A DNA stretch of 8,416 nucleotides, taken from positions 1 to 8,416 of the forward strand of contig WJMB01000082.1 in the NCBI GenBank assembly GCA_014728185.1. The letters are read 5' to 3'. A model generated the notes under the pieces. That model made no database searches. It saw only the letters and a program-made list of their open reading frames with translations, and was not told where the DNA came from. The translations under genes and the position numbers were made by a program. This document shows, piece by piece, positions 1 to 5,907 of the stretch. The DNA is from Candidatus Coatesiibacteriota bacterium. Its GTDB lineage: Bacteria > RBG-13-66-14. How positions within the stretch are numbered: position 1 is the first letter of the stretch; every line of letters starts with the position of its first letter.

Positions 1-68
1 GCACGTTTCTTGCGGAAGGGTCCGTCGTCCCCGAGTCACGCGTCCCCGCTCTGCTGCAAGAAACGTGC
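1..68. repeat. 13-bp perfect inverted repeat at window edge
   Basis: GCACGTTTCTTGC at 1-13 is the exact reverse complement of GCAAGAAACGTGC at 56-68. The 42-bp spacer carries two direct copies of CGTCCCCG (26-33 and 41-48). The left arm touches the window edge, so the repeat may be longer. It lies downstream of the cyclase gene in that gene's direction. It could form a long-loop hairpin in RNA or be a two-half-site protein target. There is no U-run after it, so a simple intrinsic terminator is unlikely. The repeat itself is certain; its role is unknown. Confidence 0.6.
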
Positions 69-72
69 CAAC

Positions 73-108
73 GCCTCCGTTCCTGGTGTAAACAGGGGTT
101 GCGGAGGC
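73..108. other. Stem-loop with 3-nt bulge
   Basis: GCCTCCG (73-79) pairs with CGGAGGC (102-108). Directly inside, TTCCTG (80-85) pairs with CAGGGG (93-98) using two G-T wobbles. This leaves a 7-nt loop and a 3-nt bulge (99-101). The result is about 13 base pairs within 36 nt, a strong potential RNA hairpin 103 nt beyond the end of the cyclase gene. It may help end or stabilise the cyclase transcript, but the minus-strand RNA has no U-tract right after it. Confidence 0.45.
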
Positions 109-122
109 TCCGGGACTGATTG

Positions 123-162
123 GGCGGAGGTGCCGGGGTAAAAAAAGGGACGTTCCTCCGCC
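123..162. repeat. 8-bp inverted repeat around an A7/T7 run
   Basis: GGCGGAGG (123-130) and CCTCCGCC (155-162) are perfect reverse complements. They enclose 24 nt that include seven A on the plus strand (140-146), read as seven T on the minus strand. With the hairpin at 73-108, the hexamer CGGAGG/CCTCCG occurs four times in 90 bp (74, 102, 125, 155), so alternative pairings are possible. The T7 sits in the loop rather than after a stem, which argues against a standard terminator. Confidence 0.45.
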
Positions 163-210
163 GGGGCATAGCGTCGGTCGGCCAATTCGGTTGGCGGAAA
201 GGCCAGGGGC

Positions 211-1302
211 TTACTCGACCTCGACGGAGTTGACGGCGAACCAGAGCGGGCAGGGCTCGGCGAAGCCCTTGAGACGAAACTTTCCGGCTCGGTGAAAGCG
301 CTTGCGCTGCTCGATGGTCAGCAGTTCGAGGAAGTCCCGGGTGGCCATGATCCGGCCGTGGGAGGGCAGCCTTCGGAAGCCTGTGGCGAAGATGCGGTCG
401 TGGCGGTTGACGCCCTCGATGCGAAAGACGCGGTGGACCTCGACGCCGAGGGGGTCGCCGCCGACGCCGGATTTGACCGAGCCCCAGTGCAGGCCGATGC
501 GCAGCCGGCTGTCCTCGATGGGGTTGTTGGTGAGAAAGTTCCAGGCGACGTTGAAGGCCTCGGGGGCGCTGCGGTAGACGACGAGGAAGCCGTCGCCGGT
601 GTTCTTGATGAAGACCAGTTCCCGGGATGAGGAGTGTTCCATGAAGGCCTTGTGGAACAGGTCGATCTGGTTGATGAACAGGTCATCGCCGAAGTCGAGG
701 ACCAGGTTGGTGGACTGGACCAGATCGAGGACCAGCAGGGCCAGCTTTGGTTCGGCTTTTATCGGCGTGTACCACTGGCGTCGTTCGATTTCTCTGCCAA
801 GGTTGCGCACCATGCGGGCGACGAAATCGAGCTGATCCTGGCTCCAGTTCTTGCGTTCGCGGTGCTCGCGGCAGATGTCCAGGGAGACCACGGCGGTCAT
901 CTGGCCGTCGACGTAGAGGGGTGCGGCGATGATGGCTGAGATGTTCTGCAGGAACTCGAGCACGGAAAGGACGGTACCGGCGATGAACTTGAGTTCTTTG
1001 GGTAGCAGGCGGGCGGCGGTCTCTCGGGTGAAGTAGTGGATGTCGCCGGTGACCAGGGCGGCCATGAAGCGGTTGGGCAGCTTCTGGCCCAGGCTGGGCT
1101 TGACGCCCTCGGCGATCCACTCCAGGGCGGTGATGAAGTCGTTGCCCTGTTTTTCGTTGTAGCAGGCCCGGCTGACCTCCATTCCGTGGCCCAGGATGTC
1201 CATGAAGCCCTGGAGAAGCTCCTCCTTGTCGGCCCGCTGGTCGGCGAGGACGGCGTTGAGCTTGTTCTCCAGCTTTTGGTAGCGCTCCTCCGGTTCGGCC
1301 AA
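211..1302 (-). CDS. GAF domain plus class III adenylate cyclase-like protein
   Basis: Probably a soluble sensor cyclase making cAMP (or another cyclic nucleotide) from ATP in response to a ligand bound by its GAF domain. Numbering here counts from an upstream in-frame TTG at 1320. A short coiled-coil-like N-terminus (about 10-35) is followed by a GAF-type region (about 35-180) and a cyclase homology domain (192-363). Visible cyclase residues are metal-binding D199 (in VLDLVQST) and D243 (in NTGDGF), adenine-specifying K239 and D289, and R300. The transition-state Asn is replaced by H296 (VEVHRVFRI), so activity may be altered. No membrane segment is seen. The start is set at the TTG at 1302 (codon 7 of the longest frame) because GGGGGAGG lies 5 nt upstream; the TTG at 1320 has no such site. 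The gene begins 43 nt after the helicase stop and is probably co-transcribed with it. Confidence 0.85.
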   Translation of the reverse strand: MAEPEERYQKLENKLNAVLADQRADKEELLQGFMDILGHGMEVSRACYNEKQGNDFITALEWIAEGVKPSLGQKLPNRFMAALVTGDIHYFTRETAARLLPKELKFIAGTVLSVLEFLQNISAIIAAPLYVDGQMTAVVSLDICREHRERKNWSQDQLDFVARMVRNLGREIERRQWYTPIKAEPKLALLVLDLVQSTNLVLDFGDDLFINQIDLFHKAFMEHSSSRELVFIKNTGDGFLVVYRSAPEAFNVAWNFLTNNPIEDSRLRIGLHWGSVKSGVGGDPLGVEVHRVFRIEGVNRHDRIFATGFRRLPSHGRIMATRDFLELLTIEQRKRFHRAGKFRLKGFAEPCPLWFAVNSVEVE

Positions 1303-1307
1303 GACAA

Positions 1308-1315
1308 CCTCCCCC
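1308..1315 (-). promoter_or_regulatory. Ribosome binding site fixing the cyclase TTG start
   Basis: The minus strand reads GGGGGAGG here, followed by TTGTC and then TTG at 1302-1300. A near-perfect Shine-Dalgarno at 5-nt spacing makes this TTG the better start than the in-frame TTG six codons upstream. No ATG occurs in frame until about codon 40, inside the conserved region. Confidence 0.6.
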
Positions 1316-1345
1316 AACAAACCCGATGATTAGTCACGAATAGTG

Positions 1346-3529
1346 TTACATCTTTTGTAGATTAGCATACTTTGCCACTAACTTCTTTATCCCGTGCCTT
1401 GCGAATTTGACGGTCAATTTGAGATTGGGTCCATCACCGGCGCGTGACAGGATTATGCCGCGCCCCCACTTGTCGTGCCAGACCCGGTCGCCGAGTTGGA
1501 AGCTGACGCTCTTGGCGGTCTGTTTTATTTTTTTCGTTTCGGTTTCGACGGCGATCAGGTCCTCGGTGGTGGACATGATCGACAGGTTGCGCATGGAAAG
1601 GTCTTCGAGCAGGGGGTCGGGCAGCTCGGAGAGGAAGCGGCTGGGTTTGTTGTAGACCTTGCGACCCTCGAGGTTGCGGCGCAGGGCTCGGGTCAGGTAG
1701 ACCTTGTACTGGGCGCGGGTGATGCCGACGTAGAGCAGGCGGCGCTCTTCCTCGATGTCGGCCTGTCGTTTGCCCCGCCGGCCGGTCAGGGGGATCAGGC
1801 CCTCCTCGAGGCCGCTGATGAAGACCACGGGGAACTCGAGGCCCTTGGCGGCGTGGAGGGTCAGCAGTGAGACCGAGCCGGCCTGCTCGTCGAAGTCGTC
1901 GATGGGCGCGGCCAGTGAGACCTCCTCGAGGAAATCCTCGAGGGAGCCTTTGGGGTTGGCCGTGGCGAAATCCCGCGCGGTGTCGGTGAACTTCTCGACG
2001 TTCTCGAGGCGGCTGACGGCGTCGTTGGACTTCTGCAGCCAACTGGTGTAGTCGATGCGCTCGAGCAGCTCCTCGAGCAACCCGTCCACTCCGCCGCCCC
2101 GGGTGGTTAGTTCGTCGAAGAGGTCCATCAGGCGTTCGACGGCGCGGCGGGCGCGGGGGGGGATCAGCTCCTGGTCGATACAGCGTCGGACCACGTCGGG
2201 CAGGTGGCCGGGGTCCTTGTCGACCTCATCGAGGATCCGGTTGACCGAGATCTTGCCAACGCCGCGACTGGGCACGTTGACGATGCGGCGGAAGGAGAGC
2301 AGGTCGTTGGGGTTGATCAGCAGACGCAGGTAGGCCAACAGGTCCCGGATCTCGCGGCGGTCGTAGAAACGGACGTCGGCGATGATGTTGTAGGGGATGG
2401 AGCGCTTGCGCAGGGCGTCTTCGAGGATGCGGCTCTGGGCGTTGGTGCGGTAGAGGATGGCGAAATCCTCGTACTTGTTCTCGCGGCGGTTATGGACGGA
2501 GTTGAATATCTGGGTGGCGATCCAGCCGCTCTCGTCGTACTCGTCGGGACCGGCGTAGACGGTCAGCTTGGCGCCGCTCTCGCCCTTGGTCCAGAGGTCC
2601 TTGTCCTCGCCCATCGGGCGGGGATTGGCGGCGATGAGGGTATTGGCGACCTTGAGAATGTTGCCCGTCGAGCGGTAGTTCTCCAGCAGCTTGACGACGC
2701 GGGTGTCGGGGAACTCCTCGCTGAAGCGCAGCATATTCTCCGGCTCGGCGCCGCGCCAGCGGTAGATGCTCTGGTCGGGATCGCCCACCAGGCAAAGGTT
2801 TCGGCCGTCGCCGGCGAGCATGCGCACCAGGTCGTGCTGGGCGGTATTGGTGTCCTGGTACTCGTCGACCAGCAGATGCCTGAAGCGCCCGCGGTATCTG
2901 TCCAGGATATCCGGATACTCGTGAAACAGGGTCACGGTGAGCAGGATCAGATCGGCGTAGTCCAGGGCCCCGGTTTCGCGCAGCTCCTGCTCGTAGGCGG
3001 CGAAGAGCTCCTTGATGCGCTTTTCTTCGGAGGTGTGGGCGGGGAAGGAGCCCGGGGTGATCAGGTTGTTCTTGGCCCGGCTGATCACGCTGAGCACTCG
3101 GGAGGCCTTGGGCTCCTCGTTGGCGCGGTCGGGTCCGATCAGTCGCTTGAGGATGGCCGTTTGGTCTGCCTTGGTGGCGATGACGAACTCGCGCTCGCGC
3201 TCGGGCAGGTGGTGGATCTCCCGGCGCAGCAGCCGGGCGCAGAAGGCGTGGAAGGTGTGGATCCAGATACGGGCCGCCGTGCCCCGGACCTCCTCGCCGC
3301 CGAGCAGGCCGTTGACCCGCTCGCGCATCTCGCCGGCGGCCTTGTTGGTGAAGGTGATCGCCAGGATCTCCTGGGGCTGGCACTCGCCGCGGTCGAGGAG
3401 GTGGGCGATGCGCACCGTGACCACCCGGGTCTTGCCCGTTCCGGCGCCGGCCAGCACCAATAGCGGTGACCCGCGATGGGTCACCGCCTGGAGCTGATCG
3501 GGATTCAGGAACGCGAGCAGGTTCTTCAT
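1346..3529 (-). CDS. pcrA: PcrA/UvrD-type superfamily 1A DNA helicase
   Basis: An ATP-driven 3'-5' helicase/translocase acting in nucleotide excision repair, removal of recombinase filaments and transcription-coupled repair. At 727 residues it is full length for the family. Motifs in order are the Q motif (NPDQ, 9-12), Walker A AGAGTGKT (27-34), motif Ia ITFTNKAAGEMRERV (58-72), motif II VDEYQDTN (221-228), motif III VGDPDQSIYRWRG (248-260), motif IV LLENYRST (281-288), motif V LTLHAAKGLEF (556-566) and motif VI EEERRLLYVGITRAQ (593-607). Residues 678-727 (GDRVWHDKWGRGIIL onward) match the C-terminal Tudor-like module that contacts RNA polymerase in PcrA. That module favours PcrA/UvrD over Rep. 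The ATG at 3529 has AGGAAGG just upstream. An A7 run lies in the linker before the Tudor module, and the last codons are unusually AT-rich. Confidence 0.95.
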   Translation of the reverse strand: MKNLLAFLNPDQLQAVTHRGSPLLVLAGAGTGKTRVVTVRIAHLLDRGECQPQEILAITFTNKAAGEMRERVNGLLGGEEVRGTAARIWIHTFHAFCARLLRREIHHLPEREREFVIATKADQTAILKRLIGPDRANEEPKASRVLSVISRAKNNLITPGSFPAHTSEEKRIKELFAAYEQELRETGALDYADLILLTVTLFHEYPDILDRYRGRFRHLLVDEYQDTNTAQHDLVRMLAGDGRNLCLVGDPDQSIYRWRGAEPENMLRFSEEFPDTRVVKLLENYRSTGNILKVANTLIAANPRPMGEDKDLWTKGESGAKLTVYAGPDEYDESGWIATQIFNSVHNRRENKYEDFAILYRTNAQSRILEDALRKRSIPYNIIADVRFYDRREIRDLLAYLRLLINPNDLLSFRRIVNVPSRGVGKISVNRILDEVDKDPGHLPDVVRRCIDQELIPPRARRAVERLMDLFDELTTRGGGVDGLLEELLERIDYTSWLQKSNDAVSRLENVEKFTDTARDFATANPKGSLEDFLEEVSLAAPIDDFDEQAGSVSLLTLHAAKGLEFPVVFISGLEEGLIPLTGRRGKRQADIEEERRLLYVGITRAQYKVYLTRALRRNLEGRKVYNKPSRFLSELPDPLLEDLSMRNLSIMSTTEDLIAVETETKKIKQTAKSVSFQLGDRVWHDKWGRGIILSRAGDGPNLKLTVKFARHGIKKLVAKYANLQKM

Positions 3530-3717
3530 CGCCCTTCCTGGGTTGCCCGGGCTCGGGACGGTCGAGGCTCTCCGGTGACGCTATCGTAACGAGGCGGGCG
3601 GCTGGGCGCCGCGGCGGTCCTCAGGCGTAATGGTCCATGATGTGGCGACGGTGTTGCACGTCCGTTGCGCCCGATCGGGGTGTTCGGGGGGGTTGTCGGC
3701 TTTCGCGGACGGTCGGC

Positions 3718-4335
3718 TTACTTGTCTTCCCCGAAGCTGTCCCACTCCTCGGCGACCTCGGCGTCGGTCTCGTTAAGATCGACCTCTTGGGGCTCGCTGC
3801 CCTGGGGATAGAGCAGGCCGATGCGCAGCATGTCCTCCAGGGTCTGCAGGACGGTGACCTCGTCGAGGTCGCAGACTGCGCAGACATCGGCGATGTTGCG
3901 CTTGCCGTCGATGAGGGCCAGTATCTTCCACTGCTGGGGGGAGAGGTGGATGTCGGTGGACTCGTCATTGCCCACCTGGGCGAAGATCAGCACGGTGTCG
4001 GGCGGTGGTAGCTCGGTCTGCAGGTCCTTGAGCTCGTCGGAGCGCCGGGCGGCCTCGAGGATCAGATTGGTTGCCGAAAGATCGATGGTGCGTCGGGTCG
4101 GGTAGATTGTGGTGTCGAAGCGGAAGCGTCCGTTCTTCCACTTGAGCAGGGCGAAGGCGGCGTCCTCGCCGGAGAGGTTGGCGTAGGTCGCGTGGACCAG
4201 CTCGCCCTTGCGGAAATACAGGGTGCCGATCTCCTCGCCGTGGCGGATGGAGAGGGCGCCGGTGCGCTTGCCCATCTGCAGCATCTGCAGGATGTCGGGC
4301 AGGGCGAAGTCTTTCAGGTCACCGTCAAAGGGCAT
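3718..4335 (-). CDS. PATAN/DUF4388 domain protein with winged-helix-like C-terminus
   Basis: A 205-residue cytosolic signalling or adaptor protein. Residues 1-75 (start MPFDGDLKDFALPDILQML, then TGALSIRHG, GTLYFRKGELVHATY and ALLKWKNGRFRF) fit the PATAN/DUF4388 domain. That domain is named for the N-terminus of cyanobacterial PatA and is frequent in bacteria with MglA-type polarity or type IV pilus signalling. Residues 129-176 (HLSPQQWKILALIDGKRNI, then VCAVCDLDEVTVLQTLEDM) look like the winged-helix segment that often follows it. The tail (about 180-205) is strongly acidic. The ATG at 4335 has no clear Shine-Dalgarno. It lies downstream of mglA on the same strand, 423 nt away, so a functional tie to MglA is plausible but inferred. 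Its exact target is unknown. Confidence 0.8.
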   Translation of the reverse strand: MPFDGDLKDFALPDILQMLQMGKRTGALSIRHGEEIGTLYFRKGELVHATYANLSGEDAAFALLKWKNGRFRFDTTIYPTRRTIDLSATNLILEAARRSDELKDLQTELPPPDTVLIFAQVGNDESTDIHLSPQQWKILALIDGKRNIADVCAVCDLDEVTVLQTLEDMLRIGLLYPQGSEPQEVDLNETDAEVAEEWDSFGEDK

Positions 4336-4758
4336 GGTGGTCTAATCGTTTCGGGTGTGGAGTGCCCGTTTCGGCGCCGCCGGCCGAGGGAGGGTTCTGG
4401 TATCCCGTTGTGTCAAGTCGACGGAACCATTGAGATTGGGGTCTGCTCGACGGGATCGGTTGACCGAAGTCGGTATCTCGCCTGATAGCAAGCATCGGTT
4501 ACGGGCGACGCAGGTATTCGGGGTCGGAGTTCATCGAGCCGCTCACAACGGAGGTTGACACGGGTGGTGTCGCGGTCTGCGATAGCGCTCCCCGGCAGTC
4601 GCCCCCTTGCACAATTCAACCGCTCGACGTCCGCCGGAAGCGGTCGAGCGGTCGTCGCCGGCGTCAGACTCGATGGGGCTGGATTACGGCCGCGGCTCTT
4701 CTTTGTATCGGCTTCAGGGGGGAATCGGGAATGGGGCGGCCGCGTTATGTGTTGAGTG
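4336..4758. other. 423-bp intergenic region between mglA and the PATAN gene
   Basis: I find no credible gene here. Short frames on both strands lack the codon bias of the neighbours. The region holds a perfect 10-bp hairpin (4619-4652), a tandem 8-mer AGCGGTCG (4639-4646 and 4647-4654), and two copies of CGTTTCGG exactly 20 bp apart (4347-4354 and 4367-4374) just upstream of the PATAN start. Consensus TTGACA hexamers occur on the minus strand at 4411-4416 and on the plus strand at 4555-4560, but neither has a convincing -10 at 16-19 nt. A separate transcript for the PATAN gene is therefore likely, but its promoter is not identified. Confidence 0.5.
4619..4652 (-). terminator. Strong hairpin downstream of mglA, possible terminator
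   Basis: ACCGCTCGAC (4619-4628) and GTCGAGCGGT (4643-4652) form a perfect 10-bp stem. A further CGC/GCG (4632-4634 with 4640-4642) can pair across a 3-nt bulge. It lies about 105 nt past the mglA stop. On the minus strand the stem is followed by TGAATTGTGC, only a weak U-tract. It could end mglBA transcription or protect the 3' end, but a good intrinsic terminator would have more U. Confidence 0.4.
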
Positions 4759-5352
4759 CTAGATGCTTTGCCGCTGGCTGATGCTGGCCAGGACGAGTTT
4801 GCTGACGGCGCGCAGGGTGTCGAAGACGCCCACGCCCTCGGTGGCGATGGACTCGAAGCTGGGGTCGCCGCGGTGGTTGATCTGGCGTTCCAGCTCCTCG
4901 ACGGGGACGATGTTGGGCAGGTCGCGCTTGTTGTACTGGACGACCATGGGCAGGTTATCGAGTTCGTAGCCCTGGCTGCGCAGGTTGACCTTGAGGTTCT
5001 CCAGGCTCTCGATGTTGTCCTCGGTGCGCTCCACCTGTGAGTCGACGACGAAGACCAGCCCGTCGACGCCCTTGAGGATCAGCTTGCGCGAGGCGTCGTA
5101 GTGAACCTGGCCGGGAACGGTGTAGAGGTGGAAGCGGGTGGTGAAACCCTGGATGGAGCCCAGGTCGAGGGGCAAAAAGTCGAAGAACAGTGTGCGGTCG
5201 GTTTCGGTGGCCAGGCTGACCAGCTTGCCCCGGTACTCGGCGGCGATCTTCTTGTGGATGTAAAGGAGGTTGGTCGTCTTACCGCACAGACCACAACCGT
5301 AATAGACTATCTTACAGTTGATCTCCTTGTTGGCGTAGTTGATGAGCGACAT
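4759..5352 (-). CDS. mglA: MglA-type Ras-like polarity GTPase
   Basis: A small cytosolic GTPase that in its GTP form sits at the leading pole and directs type IV pili or gliding machinery; MglB stimulates its hydrolysis. The 197 residues align end to end, as I recall it, with the Myxococcus protein: P-loop GCGLCGKTT (19-27), switch I with TETDRTLFFDFLP (49-61), switch II TVPGQ (78-82), base-binding NKRD (141-144) and the VGVFDTL helix near 174-180. R53 and Q82, the intrinsic catalytic pair of MglA, are present. So is T78, where most Ras-like proteins carry Asp. C20 replaces the Pro I recall in the Myxococcus P-loop. The ATG at 5352 has AAGGA 9 nt upstream. It lies 57 nt downstream of mglB, an arrangement typical of an mglBA operon. 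Confidence 0.95.
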   Translation of the reverse strand: MSLINYANKEINCKIVYYGCGLCGKTTNLLYIHKKIAAEYRGKLVSLATETDRTLFFDFLPLDLGSIQGFTTRFHLYTVPGQVHYDASRKLILKGVDGLVFVVDSQVERTEDNIESLENLKVNLRSQGYELDNLPMVVQYNKRDLPNIVPVEELERQINHRGDPSFESIATEGVGVFDTLRAVSKLVLASISQRQSI

Positions 5353-5379
5353 CGAGTTCTATCCTTTATCTCGCGACGC

Positions 5380-5401
5380 ACCGGTGCACGGACGGACCGG
5401 T
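5380..5401. other. ACCGGT pair forming a hairpin between mglB and mglA
   Basis: ACCGGT occurs at 5380-5385 and 5396-5401. Each copy is a palindrome, so the two can pair as a 6-bp stem with a 10-nt loop. The first copy is also the centre of the 10-bp palindrome GCACCGGTGC (5378-5387). It sits in the 57-nt gap between mglB and mglA and could influence mRNA processing or the mglB:mglA ratio. This is weak evidence, since short GC-rich palindromes arise easily by chance. Confidence 0.3.
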
Positions 5402-5409
5402 CACGGCGG

Positions 5410-5907
5410 TTAATCCTTGAAGAGGTTGTCGATCTCGCTTTCGGCGACCGAAGCGAAGGAGGAGTCCAGGGACTTGCGTTCGCTGGAGGCTCCCAGCTTG
5501 GCGAAGATGTTCTCGAAGACGGTGGAGAGCTCCTCGAGGGCCTTCTTGACGCGCAGGCGGACCAGCCCCAGGCTGGTGCGGTTGTCGAAGACGATTACCA
5601 GAATCACCCGACTCTGGACCACGGAGATGTGGATGGACTCCTTCTCGCCCTGGTGGAAAAGCACCGAGAACTCGTCCTGGCCCAGGATCTTGGCCAGGGC
5701 GCTGGTCGCGGCGAAGTTGCCCGCCGAGAGGCTGGCAAAGGCGGTGGAATCCATGTTCGAGGTATCGCCGTGCGAGCTGATCAACTGGCCGGAGCGGTCG
5801 ACCAGCAGCACGATCCGGGCGTTGGCCTCGGTGAGCAGCCGCGAGAGAACCCGGTTGATTATTTGATAATCTTCCTCAAACAGTTCGACGCTCTGTTCAT
5901 GTTGCAT
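5410..5907 (-). CDS. mglB: MglB, roadblock/LC7 GTPase-activating partner of MglA
   Basis: The homodimeric GAP of MglA; it marks the lagging pole and excludes MglA-GTP there. The 165 residues form one roadblock/LC7 fold (about 10-135): ANARIVLLVDRSGQLIS (28-44), ASLSAGNFAATSALAKILG (58-76), the strand VVQSRVILVIVFDNRTSLG (96-114) and helix LVRLRVKKALEELSTVFENI. The last residues (about 151-165, FASVAESEIDNLFKD) match the C-terminal helix of Myxococcus MglB that binds MglA. The start is the ATG at 5907, with GGAG about 10 nt upstream. The open frame runs further upstream to 6009, but those residues (Arg/Pro-rich) do not resemble the family. It is followed by mglA after 57 nt and preceded by a 525-nt non-coding leader region. 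Confidence 0.93.
   Translation of the reverse strand: MQHEQSVELFEEDYQIINRVLSRLLTEANARIVLLVDRSGQLISSHGDTSNMDSTAFASLSAGNFAATSALAKILGQDEFSVLFHQGEKESIHISVVQSRVILVIVFDNRTSLGLVRLRVKKALEELSTVFENIFAKLGASSERKSLDSSFASVAESEIDNLFKD

Noticed and set aside
2204..3463. 419-codon open frame on the plus strand
   Set aside because: It lies wholly antisense to the helicase, whose motifs are all intact. Its translation is low-complexity (Val, Gly, Asp, Leu), as expected from the complement of GC-rich codons.
4411..4416. TTGACA on the minus strand as a PATAN gene promoter
   Set aside because: At 16-19 nt spacing the sequence is GC-rich (CCTCCC at 17 nt) with no -10-like hexamer.
4555..4560. TTGACA on the plus strand as promoter for a plus-strand RNA
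   Set aside because: The best -10 at 17 nt is TGCGAT (3 of 6) and no gene or convincing terminator follows; kept only as a weak possibility.
4413..4619. 68-codon minus-strand frame in the mglA-PATAN gap
   Set aside because: TTG start with no Shine-Dalgarno, no codon bias and no recognisable motif.
4555..4755. 66-codon plus-strand frame with GGAGG nearby (possible GTG start at 4564)
   Set aside because: GGAGG lies 9 nt before a GTG, but third-position GC (about 64%) is no higher than background, no family is recognisable and the frame runs through the 4619-4652 hairpin.
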